From NCBI GenBank assembly GCA_016718205.1, contig JADKEB010000016.1, forward strand, positions 1 to 64,000: 64,000 bases of DNA, given 5' to 3'. Each line of letters opens with the position of its first letter. The stretch's first letter is position 1. The notes beneath the pieces are model-generated. The model saw only the letters and a program-made list of their open reading frames with translations. It was not told the origin of the DNA and did not search any database. Below, piece by piece: positions 1 to 8,205 of the stretch. The DNA is from Saprospiraceae bacterium. GTDB taxonomy: Bacteria; Bacteroidota; Bacteroidia; Chitinophagales; Saprospiraceae. The position numbers were made by a program, and so were the translations under genes.

Positions 1-97
1 TTTTATCAAAACGAACTAATTTTTGTAATTTTTTATCTAAAAAGATATAGCTAAGCCAGCCAAATCTATGATTTGATGGTAGTAGTTCATGTCTTTT

Positions 98-200
98 TTA
101 AAAATTTTCTCCTGCTGTATTGACTCTGTATCTATATGCTTGTCCGGCATCTCTGCCGTATGTCCTCTGCCACGCGTACCATCTTGGGGCTTGAATCGGA
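98..200 (-). pseudogene. possible C-terminal remnant of an unrecognised gene
   Basis: On the minus strand an open frame ends with a TAA at 98-100 and encodes a tail rich in Tyr, Arg and Trp (WYAWQRTYGRDAGQAYRYR) that reads like real protein. The frame breaks further upstream, and a neighbouring frame at about 170-250 continues with a Gly/Ser/Thr-rich protein-like stretch. No start codon or family was recognised. It may be a decayed gene fragment next to the recombinase, or chance. Confidence 0.2.
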
Positions 201-271
201 GACAGAAAGATTCACCGGCAAGGTACTACCTCCACTTCCTGTGTATAGATATGTGAGTCGTGACCCTACTT

Positions 272-1963
272 TTAGGGCTTATGTATAGCTAAGTTTAAAC
301 CATCTAAAGGGCTAACTACATTGGTGATACTACTGGTGGTCACGTGAGTATATATCATAGTTGTCTTGATATCCTTATGCCCCATTAATGCCTGTATATA
401 AGGCAATTGCACACCATTGTCCATAAGATGGGTTGCAAAACAGTGCCTCAATGTATGTGGTGTCACTCTTTTAGTAATTCCAGTTTTTTTGAGCGCATTT
501 TTTACAACATTTTGTACACTTCTGGAAGAATACTGTGTCTTTCTGTCCTGGCCTTCTATGAGCCACATTTGTGGCATGTATTCATCACAATAAATACGCA
601 ATAGTTGTTTTAAGGTTTGGGATAGCATCACGATCCTGTCTTTGTCTCCTTTGCCGCTACGAATGATGATTTGATTTCTATCCCACCACACATCATTCAT
701 TTGTATATTGAGCAGCTCACTAAGCCGCACACCGCAGCCATAAAGCAAATAAAGTAAACATATATGCTTGACATTTGCAAGACTTTGTAGGATGCCATTC
801 GTTTCTGCAGTGCTTAATATTTCGGGTAAATAAAATCCTTTTTTAGGCCTTACCAGTTGTTCTATTTTTAAGTCTTGGCGGTATATGACCTTTTGATAAT
901 AATATTTGATGGCATTTATAGCTGTGTGGATGGTGCTTACAGCTATTTTCTTACCGGATAGGTGGCTGAGATATTGATTGATGGATGCTTCATCTGCTTT
1001 TGCCATATTTTGTACCCCTATGTTCTCTGCAAATTTTACTATTTCGGGGACATAAGTCCGTATGGTAGTCCACTGATTGTTTCGCCTGATCATGGTGTCA
1101 GTATATGATTTTAGCAGGCCATGATATTTTTCAGGAAACTTTTCCAATAGGTGATGCTGTTTTTCTTCGTTGCTGAAATCATACTTTTTATATTGTACAT
1201 TTTGTTGGTACAATCTGTTGATGACTTTTGCACCCTGTGTCGAGTAATGCTCAATTATGGAAGCTATAAGAAGTTGATTAACAGGCAACAGCCATCTTCG
1301 GAATTCAGATTCGTAAGAGATGTTTCCAATACGTTGTACGAAGTCTGTATCGATACCATAGCCTTTGAGTTTTAAACAGATCTTATCTTTATACTCAGGT
1401 GTTGAGTATAGCTCTACTATCTTAGGATCAGTGGCTATCCTGATCATCTCATGTATTTTAGAGTAATCCTGGTCGTTCCAATAGTTAAAATGTACCTGTA
1501 TTTTGCTTAGATTTTCGATAGATGCTACTACGCTCCACTGCATCTGATGTTTATTCCAGTAAGCACCGGATAGCGATCTAACCAATGCAATATCCACATT
1601 ATTATATCTCATCTTGATCCACAACCTGTTATTGTAAAAGCATATTACCACAGGATTTTGGGATGGGACATAACTAAATTCGATATTGGCTATAGTGTGC
1701 TGTGAGATTTGCATAGTGGTGTCACCTTCTTTATTATGTAGATGACCGATGTCAGGTCTAGAGTAGTGGCTTGTGATGGAAATGCCCAATGACTGCAAAG
1801 CACTATAATGATCTCTATCGTAAGGTATGTAATAGCATCTATGTGTTTTTGAGTATTGGACCGATGGATGGCTTTTTAAAGCTGATGTGATCTTTGCATC
1901 ATAGACGAATATAATACCTATCCAGGTACTCTCTTTATGTGTCAGTGGAAATATATGGAGCAT
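272..1963 (-). CDS. tyrosine recombinase / integrase (phage integrase family)
   Basis: Site-specific tyrosine recombinase of 563 aa that cuts and rejoins DNA through a covalent 3'-phosphotyrosine. The C-terminal catalytic domain (about residues 375-555) shows the full set: Arg413 in GCGVRLSELL, the beta-hairpin lysine in GKGDKDR, His503-x-x-Arg506 in HTLRH, the GHKDIKTT motif, and nucleophile Tyr538 in MIYTHV. A SAM-like core-binding domain precedes it at about 270-370. The first 260 residues are an extra N-terminal part, so the protein is roughly 250 aa longer than XerC/XerD; such long forms are common in Bacteroidota mobile or accessory loci. The ATG start lies at a clear beginning, with AT-rich DNA upstream. 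No partner excisionase or cargo is evident at the left edge. Chromosome dimer resolution is unlikely given the extension; accessory recombination is more likely (inference). Confidence 0.9.
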   Translation of the reverse strand: MLHIFPLTHKESTWIGIIFVYDAKITSALKSHPSVQYSKTHRCYYIPYDRDHYSALQSLGISITSHYSRPDIGHLHNKEGDTTMQISQHTIANIEFSYVPSQNPVVICFYNNRLWIKMRYNNVDIALVRSLSGAYWNKHQMQWSVVASIENLSKIQVHFNYWNDQDYSKIHEMIRIATDPKIVELYSTPEYKDKICLKLKGYGIDTDFVQRIGNISYESEFRRWLLPVNQLLIASIIEHYSTQGAKVINRLYQQNVQYKKYDFSNEEKQHHLLEKFPEKYHGLLKSYTDTMIRRNNQWTTIRTYVPEIVKFAENIGVQNMAKADEASINQYLSHLSGKKIAVSTIHTAINAIKYYYQKVIYRQDLKIEQLVRPKKGFYLPEILSTAETNGILQSLANVKHICLLYLLYGCGVRLSELLNIQMNDVWWDRNQIIIRSGKGDKDRIVMLSQTLKQLLRIYCDEYMPQMWLIEGQDRKTQYSSRSVQNVVKNALKKTGITKRVTPHTLRHCFATHLMDNGVQLPYIQALMGHKDIKTTMIYTHVTTSSITNVVSPLDGLNLAIHKP

Positions 1964-2046
1964 ATTTTGATAATATCAGGCAAATATCAATATAAATTAA
2001 ATCTTAAACAACACATTAACAATAGTATTCGTTATTATACGTAAGA

Positions 2047-2075
2047 TTACGGTAATAGACGTTTACTTACCGTAA
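2047..2075. promoter_or_regulatory. perfect 9-bp inverted repeat upstream of the integrase
   Basis: TTACGGTAA (2047-2055) and TTACCGTAA (2067-2075) form a perfect inverted repeat around an 11-nt spacer, about 85 bp upstream of the recombinase start and 77 bp upstream of the zinc-ribbon gene. It may be an operator for either divergent gene or a recombinase core-type site; the sequence alone does not decide. Confidence 0.45.
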
Positions 2076-2151
2076 AAGGTCATATTTATATTTTTTTTCT
2101 TAAAAGTGTCTCCCATGTCAAAATTTCGTAACCCAATATTAATAACAATTC

Positions 2152-2559
2152 ATGCCTGAAAACATCGTCATATCTGAATCCAAAGACCGACATCAGCGCC
2201 TCTGTCGCCTATGCAAACAACCCTTCAGCGGACGTGCTGACAAAATATTCTGCTCAGCTACCTGCAAGGCCAACTATCACATCAAGCTCCACAAAGTGAC
2301 AATGGATGCTTCTGAGCGCATCGACAAAATCCTGCATCGCAATCGCTCCATCCTCCTCGAAATCATGGGCAAAAACAGTATCCAGAAAAAAGTACCAAGA
2401 GCACTGCTTGACAGTAAAAAATTTCACTTCGGGTATATCACCCATTACCATACCAATGTACAGAATAAGATGGTCCATTATGTCTATGACTTCTCGTGGA
2501 TGATTTTTTCTGACCAGGAGATCCTGATCAAAAGAATCCAGGCATCTGGTCGGGATTGA
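2152..2559 (+). CDS. zinc-ribbon domain protein, conserved in Bacteroidota, function unknown
   Basis: Protein of 135 aa. Residues 19-42 carry a CxxC...CxxxC treble-clef/zinc-ribbon pattern (CRLCKQPF then FCSATCKANYH). The middle has a predicted helix (about 48-70, DRILHRN-like region with IDKILHRNRSILLEIMG) and the C-terminal part a hydrophobic beta stretch ending in a short basic tail. I recognise this as a frequent uncharacterised Bacteroidota family often found next to accessory recombinase or transposon-rich DNA; zinc binding is inferred from the cysteines. It is divergent from the recombinase. The ATG start follows an AT-rich leader. Confidence 0.75.
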   Translation: MPENIVISESKDRHQRLCRLCKQPFSGRADKIFCSATCKANYHIKLHKVTMDASERIDKILHRNRSILLEIMGKNSIQKKVPRALLDSKKFHFGYITHYHTNVQNKMVHYVYDFSWMIFSDQEILIKRIQASGRD

Positions 2560-2683
2560 CAGAAATTGATGGTATTATTGCTGAAGCAAAAACTTTCATA
2601 CAGCCCCTTTTTGGTATTGTTACTGGCAGATCAGGTGAGATGATTGAACTGTGTCATTCCGAAATTGATTGTTTAAAAAAATA

Positions 2684-2803
2684 GGGTGTATACCATTTTT
2701 TCATTCAATCGTTATAAAATTCTTTTTGTCTCCCTTATTGGGCTTATTGGGTGGGGTAAAACAAAAGGAATTTTTATTAAAGTGCAATTTTGGGATACAC
2801 CAA
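2684..2803 (-). repeat. short inverted-repeat element, family 2 (copy 1)
   Basis: About 120 bp with ends GGGTGTATACCA and TGGGATACACC. The interior (a match to Ttttcattcaatcg..., a stretch with TTTTTGTCTCCC, then GGGGTAAAACAAAAGG and AAAGTGCAATTTTGGGA) recurs at 13052-13584, 36033-36143 and 41201-41318. No ORF. Behaves like a MITE or a dispersed palindromic unit. Confidence 0.7.
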
Positions 2804-2831
2804 AAAAATAGTAACTCAATTATTGAATATT

Positions 2832-2850
2832 GAGTCCACTCCGAAAAGTC
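2832..2850 (+). repeat. solitary end of inverted-repeat family 3
   Basis: GAGTCCACTCCGAAAAGTC matches, with one change, the 18-bp terminal repeat of the complete family-3 element at 13404-13553. No second end was found nearby, so this looks like a truncated copy, lying 37 bp from a family-1 element. Confidence 0.5.
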
Positions 2851-2887
2851 TTTGATGAAGAGAATGAAAAAATATTGATTTCTACTA

Positions 2888-3200
2888 AGAGTATGTTTAA
2901 ATTTTTATGTTTGAGAGAAAGTGAGAAAATTTAATTTTTGACAAGATGACTGAATGGTCTCGTCTATGACGAGAATTGAGTAAAATACTTTACTCAATAA
3001 AGAAGGAACTGCGAACAACGGTTCGCAGCGAATACTGAATATAGCCGGTCAAGACGATTTTCAAAAAAAAAATGTCTTGATCGGGACAGAAACGTCCCGA
3101 AAGTTCAAGCATAGCTTGACGCGGTACGGCGAAAAATATAACGCTGGCTAAAATTAAATTTGCCGCTTGGAACCAAATGATAAAAGTTTAAACATACTCT
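2888..3200 (+). repeat. MITE-like element, family 1 (copy A)
   Basis: 313 bp with terminal inverted repeats AGAGTATGTTTAAA / TTTAAACATACTCT, flanked by a TAA direct duplication (2886-2888 and 3200-3202). The interior has several hairpins: TCTCGTC/GACGAGA, GAGTAAA-atac-TTTACTC, GCGAAC-aacg-GTTCGC, GGGAC-agaaac-GTCCC, TCAAGC-at-AGCTTGA. No ORF of note. Other copies: 6435-6695, 11201-11461 and, inverted and diverged, 21844-22175. Confidence 0.85.
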
Positions 3201-3367
3201 AAATTGATAATCAAACGTTTCCCTTTAGGCATGCCTGCCGATTAGGCGTGGGATTGGGTAAAAAATGGTTGATTATCATAAAATATTTGTTTTAGAAGTA
3301 TGCTCAATATTAATAATATGTAATTTAAATTTTCCCTATAACATTTACTGTTTACTATATAATCAGG

Positions 3368-3546
3368 GATATGTTTAAAACTTTCCTTAGTTGTAAATCA
3401 AGAGATTATGTTTATGGAACTAAATAAGCAAAAAATGTAGTATTGACTGACACCTATGATAAAGCCAGAAAGGTGAACCCCACATAGCGAATATTATGAA
3501 GTCGGGTTTATAATTTTTAAGGCAATGAAAATGTCAGCAAACTCTA
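3368..3546 (+). repeat. degenerate family-1-type element (same interior as 9491-9677)
   Basis: Begins ATGTTTAAAACTTTCC and ends in a decayed AAACTCTAAG, with interior blocks (CTTAGTTGTAAATCAAGAGATTA; GAACTAAATAAG; GAAGTCGGGTT; TTTTAAGGCAATGAAAAT) matching 9491-9677. The right end overlaps the stop codon of the downstream minus-strand transporter gene. Confidence 0.6.
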
Positions 3547-4800
3547 AGTATGAATTTCTTCGCCCTCCATTCTGCTTACTGCCACCGTTGCCACAGCATT
3601 GCCCACTACATTGGTCGCAGTCCTTCCCATATCCAGAAATTGATCGATAGGCAACAACAGCGCTATTCCGATTTCAGGAATTCCAAATCCTGCGATGGTT
3701 GCTGCAATAACTACCAATGATGCCCTTGGCACTGCTGCAATACCCTTACTTGTTACCATCAATACCAGCAACATAGTCATCTGCTGAGTTATGGTAAGGT
3801 CCACTCCATACGCTTGTGCAATAAGGATAGAACCAAAGGTCATATACATCATACTGCCGTCCAGATTGAATGAATATCCGAGGGGAAGTACAAAACTGAC
3901 TATCCTTTCATTCACCCCAAATCTTTCCAGCTGATTGAGGAGTTTCGGGTATGCAGATTCACTACTGGCAGTGGCAAACGCCAAAAGCAGTGGTTCCTGG
4001 ATATGTCTCAGTAGACTCCAGATTCTCTTTTTGACAAATAAAAATCCGAGAAACAATAAAATAGACCATAAAATAAATAGTGCAAAATAGAATAGTAAAA
4101 TCAATTTCCCATATTCCACCATGACTCCAACCCCTTTTTCAGCAATAACTATTGAAATGGCACAAAAAACAGCCAAAGGAGCGACCCACATGATCATGTT
4201 GGTAAGTTTGAGCATGACATGAGCAAGCGAATCCATGGCTGAGATGATGGGTTTCCCTTTTTCACCAATGGCTGCAGTGGCCAACCCAAACAATACTGAA
4301 AATACTACTATCTGCAATACCATCTTATGGCTGGATAATGCGACAAAAATATTTTCCGGTATTAACTGTTCGATAAAATGGTCAAGAGTGAAACTATCTG
4401 TGGCTACCAGGCTGGTAGCAGCAGCATCGGAAGATATCTGATTTTGAAAGTCCAAGCCCGGCTGAAAGATATTGCACAGGATAAGTCCCAGGGTTAATGA
4501 CATCAGGCTGGCAAATATAAACCAACCTATGGTTTTTACACTCATTCGTCCCACCGTTCCTGCATCACCAATTCCTGCTACACCTACCACCAACGTACTC
4601 AATACCAATGGTCCTATGATCAGTTTGATAAATTTCAAAAAGATGATGTTTCCATATTTGGCAACTCCGACATAACTTTTTATAAATTCCGGAGTTGTAA
4701 GATAATTAAGTGAAGTTCCGGCTATCATACCGGCTATTAGGCCAATAAAAATCCATAAAGCCAGATTGTTTTTCTTTGGTTCAGTATCAGGTGCGCTCAC
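3544..4800 (-). CDS. dicarboxylate/amino-acid:cation symporter (DAACS/SDF family)
   Basis: Inner-membrane secondary transporter of 418 aa, the usual length for the GltP/GltT/DctA family, which imports glutamate, aspartate or C4-dicarboxylates with H+ or Na+. Family marks are clear: the serine-rich re-entrant hairpin 1 motif TASSESAYPK, the GYSFNLDGSMMY motif of TM7, SKGIAAVPRAS in hairpin 2, and the substrate-site DMGRTATNVVGNA in TM8. N-terminal residues 1-12 are polar and TM1 starts at about 14. The stop codon TAG and last base pairs coincide with the decayed end of a repeat element, so the C-terminus (EEIHT) may have been reset by the insertion (inference). Substrate cannot be assigned. 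It has its own transcription unit; the upstream gene is 150 bp away on the same strand. Confidence 0.93.
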   Translation of the reverse strand: MSAPDTEPKKNNLALWIFIGLIAGMIAGTSLNYLTTPEFIKSYVGVAKYGNIIFLKFIKLIIGPLVLSTLVVGVAGIGDAGTVGRMSVKTIGWFIFASLMSLTLGLILCNIFQPGLDFQNQISSDAAATSLVATDSFTLDHFIEQLIPENIFVALSSHKMVLQIVVFSVLFGLATAAIGEKGKPIISAMDSLAHVMLKLTNMIMWVAPLAVFCAISIVIAEKGVGVMVEYGKLILLFYFALFILWSILLFLGFLFVKKRIWSLLRHIQEPLLLAFATASSESAYPKLLNQLERFGVNERIVSFVLPLGYSFNLDGSMMYMTFGSILIAQAYGVDLTITQQMTMLLVLMVTSKGIAAVPRASLVVIAATIAGFGIPEIGIALLLPIDQFLDMGRTATNVVGNAVATVAVSRMEGEEIHT

Positions 4801-4950
4801 AGTTGATTTGATTATTTTCTATTGAGAAATGTTGACCGCCGAAAGGTATATTATTTCTATTAATCTTCCAAAACATTCTCATTTTATTTGATGGCCACAC
4901 ACCAATGACAAACTATTTAAAAACTTCAGACTTCAATGAGATGAGCCTCT

Positions 4951-6258
4951 TTATATGAAGGTTGGTTTAGCTTTCGTTTTTTTCTGTTTTGCTAAGTGTA
5001 CATGTTCGTCATCTTTAAGAATAAGTCTTAGCGAGCTGTTTTTTGAAAAATAATTCCATGCCCAGTTGATAAATATGATGAGTTTGTTTCTTACGCTCAA
5101 TATCAGCATCAGGTGCAGAAACATCCAAACAAACCATGCAAAGTATCCTTTAAATTTTATAAATGGCAATTCCACGACGGCTTTGTGCCTCCCAATAGTG
5201 GCCATGGATCCCATGTCTTTATATTTATATTCTTTCAAAGATGTGCCGGCAATGATACGCTTTAAATTTTCTGCCAGTAATTTTCCCTGTCCAATAGCCA
5301 CATTGGCCACCTGCGGGTGTCCTTTGGAGTATTTTGGGGTTTCCATACAGGATATATCACCTATAGCAAAGATGTTCGTATAACCAGTGACCCTGTTCAT
5401 TCTGTCAACCTTGTAGCGATTGGTTAAGGTGATATTTTCAGGATCAAATCCTTTGATAATATTTCCTGTTACCCCAGCAGCCCAGATGACATGTTTGCTT
5501 TTTAGAGTTTCATCAGTATTCAGTTTTAATGTAGTGCCATCGTAATCAGTGACATGGACACCCGTTCTTATGGTTACATCTAAAGCCTGTAGATAGTCAG
5601 TGGATGCCTTTCTGGACATGTCCGACATATTATTCAATGTATTGGGACTTCCTTCGAGCAGGATGATTTTCATTTTTGAAAAATCAATTCTAAAGAAGTC
5701 TTTAGGTAAAATATCTCTTTTAATTTCAGCAAGAGCACCTGCCAATTCTACACCGGTTGGTCCTCCGCCTACCACGACAATATTCATGAGTGATTCTTTT
5801 TCCTCGTCATCAACATAGAGGATCTTTTCAAAATTTTCCAATATGCTGTTTCTGATACTGATTGCCTGATAAGTTGACTTCAACCCATAGGTGTATTTTT
5901 TAATATTTTTATTGCCGAAATAATTTGTTTTACAGCCTGTGGCAATGACCAAAAAATCGAATTCGAAGTCACCTATACCGGTTGCAATCACTTTACTATC
6001 GGGGTCAATAGATATCGCTTTGGTCAATCTGATTCTTACATCTTTTCTATCCTGAAATATTTTTCTGAAAGGAAAAGATATAGATGATGGCTCAATCTGA
6101 GAAGTGGCAACCTGATAAAAGAGAGGCTGGAACTGATGGTGGTTCAACTGATCAATGAGTAAAATATCAAATTGATCCTTTTTAATATTTTCGATGAGCT
6201 GAAGCCCGGCAAATCCTCCTCCCAAAACTATCAGCCTTGGTTTATGATTGACACTCAT
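4951..6258 (-). CDS. ndh: type II NADH dehydrogenase (NDH-2)
   Basis: Membrane-associated FAD flavoprotein of 435 aa that oxidises NADH and reduces quinone without pumping protons. The N-terminal FAD-binding GxGxxG-type motif is LGGGFAGLQ (residues 12-20), followed by the NHHQFQPLFYQVATS motif typical of NDH-2. The NAD(P)H-binding motif VVGGGPTGVELAG is near 163-175, and the second FAD motif IFAIGDISC near 317-325. AQVANVAIGQG-like quinone-site region is present as HPQVANVAIGQG. The C-terminal part (about 370-410) has hydrophobic helices for membrane attachment and ends in a basic tail. Alternative: a related quinone oxidoreductase of the same family, but overall form fits NDH-2. Monocistronic, with about 150 bp to the next gene. 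Confidence 0.93.
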   Translation of the reverse strand: MSVNHKPRLIVLGGGFAGLQLIENIKKDQFDILLIDQLNHHQFQPLFYQVATSQIEPSSISFPFRKIFQDRKDVRIRLTKAISIDPDSKVIATGIGDFEFDFLVIATGCKTNYFGNKNIKKYTYGLKSTYQAISIRNSILENFEKILYVDDEEKESLMNIVVVGGGPTGVELAGALAEIKRDILPKDFFRIDFSKMKIILLEGSPNTLNNMSDMSRKASTDYLQALDVTIRTGVHVTDYDGTTLKLNTDETLKSKHVIWAAGVTGNIIKGFDPENITLTNRYKVDRMNRVTGYTNIFAIGDISCMETPKYSKGHPQVANVAIGQGKLLAENLKRIIAGTSLKEYKYKDMGSMATIGRHKAVVELPFIKFKGYFAWFVWMFLHLMLILSVRNKLIIFINWAWNYFSKNSSLRLILKDDEHVHLAKQKKTKAKPTFI

Positions 6259-6434
6259 AGCATTTAATTTTTATTAATACAAAATAAAAGTAGAATTTGT
6301 TTAAAAATATAACTATATAATTTTGCCGTAAACCATTAAATTCAATTTAAACAGAATAATATTTTAGAAAATTAGAAAATAATTAACTGATTTTAAGTTT
6401 TTTTTTGTAATTTTAGGAAGTAGTGATAGATATT

Positions 6435-6695
6435 AGAGTATGTTTAAATTTTTATGTTTGAGCGAAAGCGAGGAAATTTAATTTTGGACAAGATGACTGA
6501 ATGGTCTCGTCTGTGACGAGAATTGAGTAAAATACTTTACTCAATAAAGAAGGAACTGCGAGCAGCTGCTCGCAGCGAATACTGAATATAGCCGGAAGCT
6601 CAAGCGTAGCTTGACACGGTACGCCGAAAAATATAACGCTGGATAAAATTAAATTTGCCGCTTGGAGCCAAATGATAAAAGTTTAAACATACTCT
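6435..6695 (+). repeat. MITE-like element, family 1 (copy B)
   Basis: 261 bp, ends AGAGTATGTTTAAA / GTTTAAACATACTCT, flanked by TTA duplications (6433-6435 and 6695-6697). It contains the perfect palindrome GCGAGCAGCTGCTCGC, the hairpin GAGTAAA-atac-TTTACTC, and TCTCGTC-tgt-GACGAGA. It is the cleanest copy together with 11201-11461. It fills most of the gene-free interval 6259-6873; the rest of that interval is AT-rich without other visible features. Confidence 0.88.
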
Positions 6696-6873
6696 TAGTA
6701 TTTTTGAGATGTACGGAATCTCCTAGTTTTATTGGAAATGCTTCAATTTTGACTTTTTGTAATGGAACTTAGGCTAATTTTTAGATGACCACCCGATTAA
6801 AATTATAATTTGAAAGTGCTGAATTAATAATTTGCTTTACCTTGTGCCTTATTTAAAGATAAAAGCCTAAATC

Positions 6874-7359
6874 ATGAAGAAGGAAGTAAGGGATATTATA
6901 CCAGGAGTTGGTCTCGGAGCCATAAAATTTGGAATGACCAGAGATGAAGTCAAAAACATTGCCGGTAAGCCCGATGAAATAGAAAACGTACCGGGTTTTG
7001 ACGAAGAAGTCAATGATGAACTGGAGTCCTGGCACTATGACGAGTATGAGTTTTCTCTTGTTTTTGATGCTGAATATGAGTGGAGACTTGTGTCTATAGC
7101 AGTGTCTGATCCGTATTTTCTTTTCGAAGGCAAATCTATCATCGGTATGCCAAAAAATGAAGTGATGGACTTACTTAACAAAGCCAATATTGAAATCTCC
7201 AATGTAGAAGATCTTTCTGATGAAGAGACACCCGATCTGGAACTCGTCGAATCTGACGAAGCCGGCCTCATGGTGTGGTTTGAAAACGAAGAAGCAATAG
7301 AAATGCAGATCCTGCCGGATGTAGAAGATGACGGTGAGACACTGATCTGGCCTGAATAG
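6874..7359 (+). CDS. small acidic cytoplasmic protein with BamE/SmpA-like motif
   Basis: Protein of 161 aa, strongly acidic, no signal peptide or membrane segment. Residues 13-40 (LGAIKFGMTRDEVKNIAGKPDE) resemble the repeated GMTxxEVxxxxGxP helix-turn of the SmpA/BamE/OmlA fold, and a second, weaker copy follows at about 88-105 (GKSIIGMPKNEVMDLLNKAN). This suggests a BamE-like two-repeat fold, but with no lipoprotein signal it is not the outer-membrane factor; similar cytoplasmic proteins are seen as immunity or housekeeping hypotheticals. It converges on coaX with only 16 bp between stops. Function not assigned. Confidence 0.75.
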   Translation: MKKEVRDIIPGVGLGAIKFGMTRDEVKNIAGKPDEIENVPGFDEEVNDELESWHYDEYEFSLVFDAEYEWRLVSIAVSDPYFLFEGKSIIGMPKNEVMDLLNKANIEISNVEDLSDEETPDLELVESDEAGLMVWFENEEAIEMQILPDVEDDGETLIWPE

Positions 7360-7375
7360 TCTTTTCCCGAATGAT

Positions 7376-8155
7376 TCAGTCTATGGACACACCTTTACAT
7401 TGCTGGTATATGAGTCTCATGCCATCGAGCGTGAGCATTTTTGATACCACATCAAACTCTGATTCTAAAGGGTGCAGGATAGACGATAATCCACCGGTCG
7501 CAATGACCTTGTAATTTTTGTTGGATTCTGATTTTATTTTGTGGAGGATCTGTTTGACCAATCCCACATATCCCCATAATACACCGGATTGGATAGCCGA
7601 AACCGTATCATGCCCTATGGCCGATTCCGGTAATTCCAGCGGAACTACCGGCAGTTGAGCAGTATTGGTAGCAAGGGAGTGTATGGCAGTTTTGAGACCG
7701 GGAGCTATCGTGACACCTGAGATACCTTCGTGGTAGTGAGCAACTGTAAAAGTCAACGCAGTACCAAAATCAACAATAATACAATCAGTTCCAAATAGTT
7801 TTAATGCGGCATAAGCATTGGAAACGATGTCTGATCCAATCTCATATGGATGGGGAACATTGATATCCAGATTTTTATAAATCTCCGGTTGAAGAAGTAA
7901 GGGGCTGTATCCTGTGACCGACTCCACGGTTTCTATGATGACATGATTGATATCAGGTACTACACTGCTGATGACACAGTGATGTATTTCTGAACCTGTC
8001 ACTTGCCATTCCAACAGGATATTTCTGAATGCCTGCTCATAAAAAAATTCCGGCTGAGGTTCTTTTGTCTCATATCTGTATGAATTGGTCCAGATACCAT
8101 GTCTATACATGGCTATCACTATGTTGGTATTTCCGATATCTATCGCAACTATCAC
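7376..8155 (-). CDS. coaX: type III pantothenate kinase
   Basis: Cytoplasmic kinase of 259 aa that phosphorylates pantothenate, the first step of coenzyme A synthesis. The acetate-and-sugar-kinase fold motifs of the CoaX type are visible: the N-terminal phosphate loop AIDIGNTN (residues 4-11), the GSDIV-SNAYAA region near 103-114, the DFGTALTF motif (phosphate 2, about 129-136), the GVTIAPGL motif, and the C-terminal ATGGLSS. The length matches other CoaX proteins. The ATG start is directly before the catalytic motif. The upstream glycosyltransferase gene ends 50 bp away on the same strand, so co-transcription is possible. Confidence 0.95.
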   Translation of the reverse strand: MIVAIDIGNTNIVIAMYRHGIWTNSYRYETKEPQPEFFYEQAFRNILLEWQVTGSEIHHCVISSVVPDINHVIIETVESVTGYSPLLLQPEIYKNLDINVPHPYEIGSDIVSNAYAALKLFGTDCIIVDFGTALTFTVAHYHEGISGVTIAPGLKTAIHSLATNTAQLPVVPLELPESAIGHDTVSAIQSGVLWGYVGLVKQILHKIKSESNKNYKVIATGGLSSILHPLESEFDVVSKMLTLDGMRLIYQQCKGVSID

Positions 8156-8205
8156 TTTTTGATTGATCTAAGTTAGTATTGACCACATTTTGGCGCAAAA
8201 GTAGC

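Noticed and set aside
2041..2080. Integron attI/attC site
   Set aside because: The recombinase lacks the visible IntI-specific insertion and there is no array of cassettes; the inverted repeat alone is not enough.
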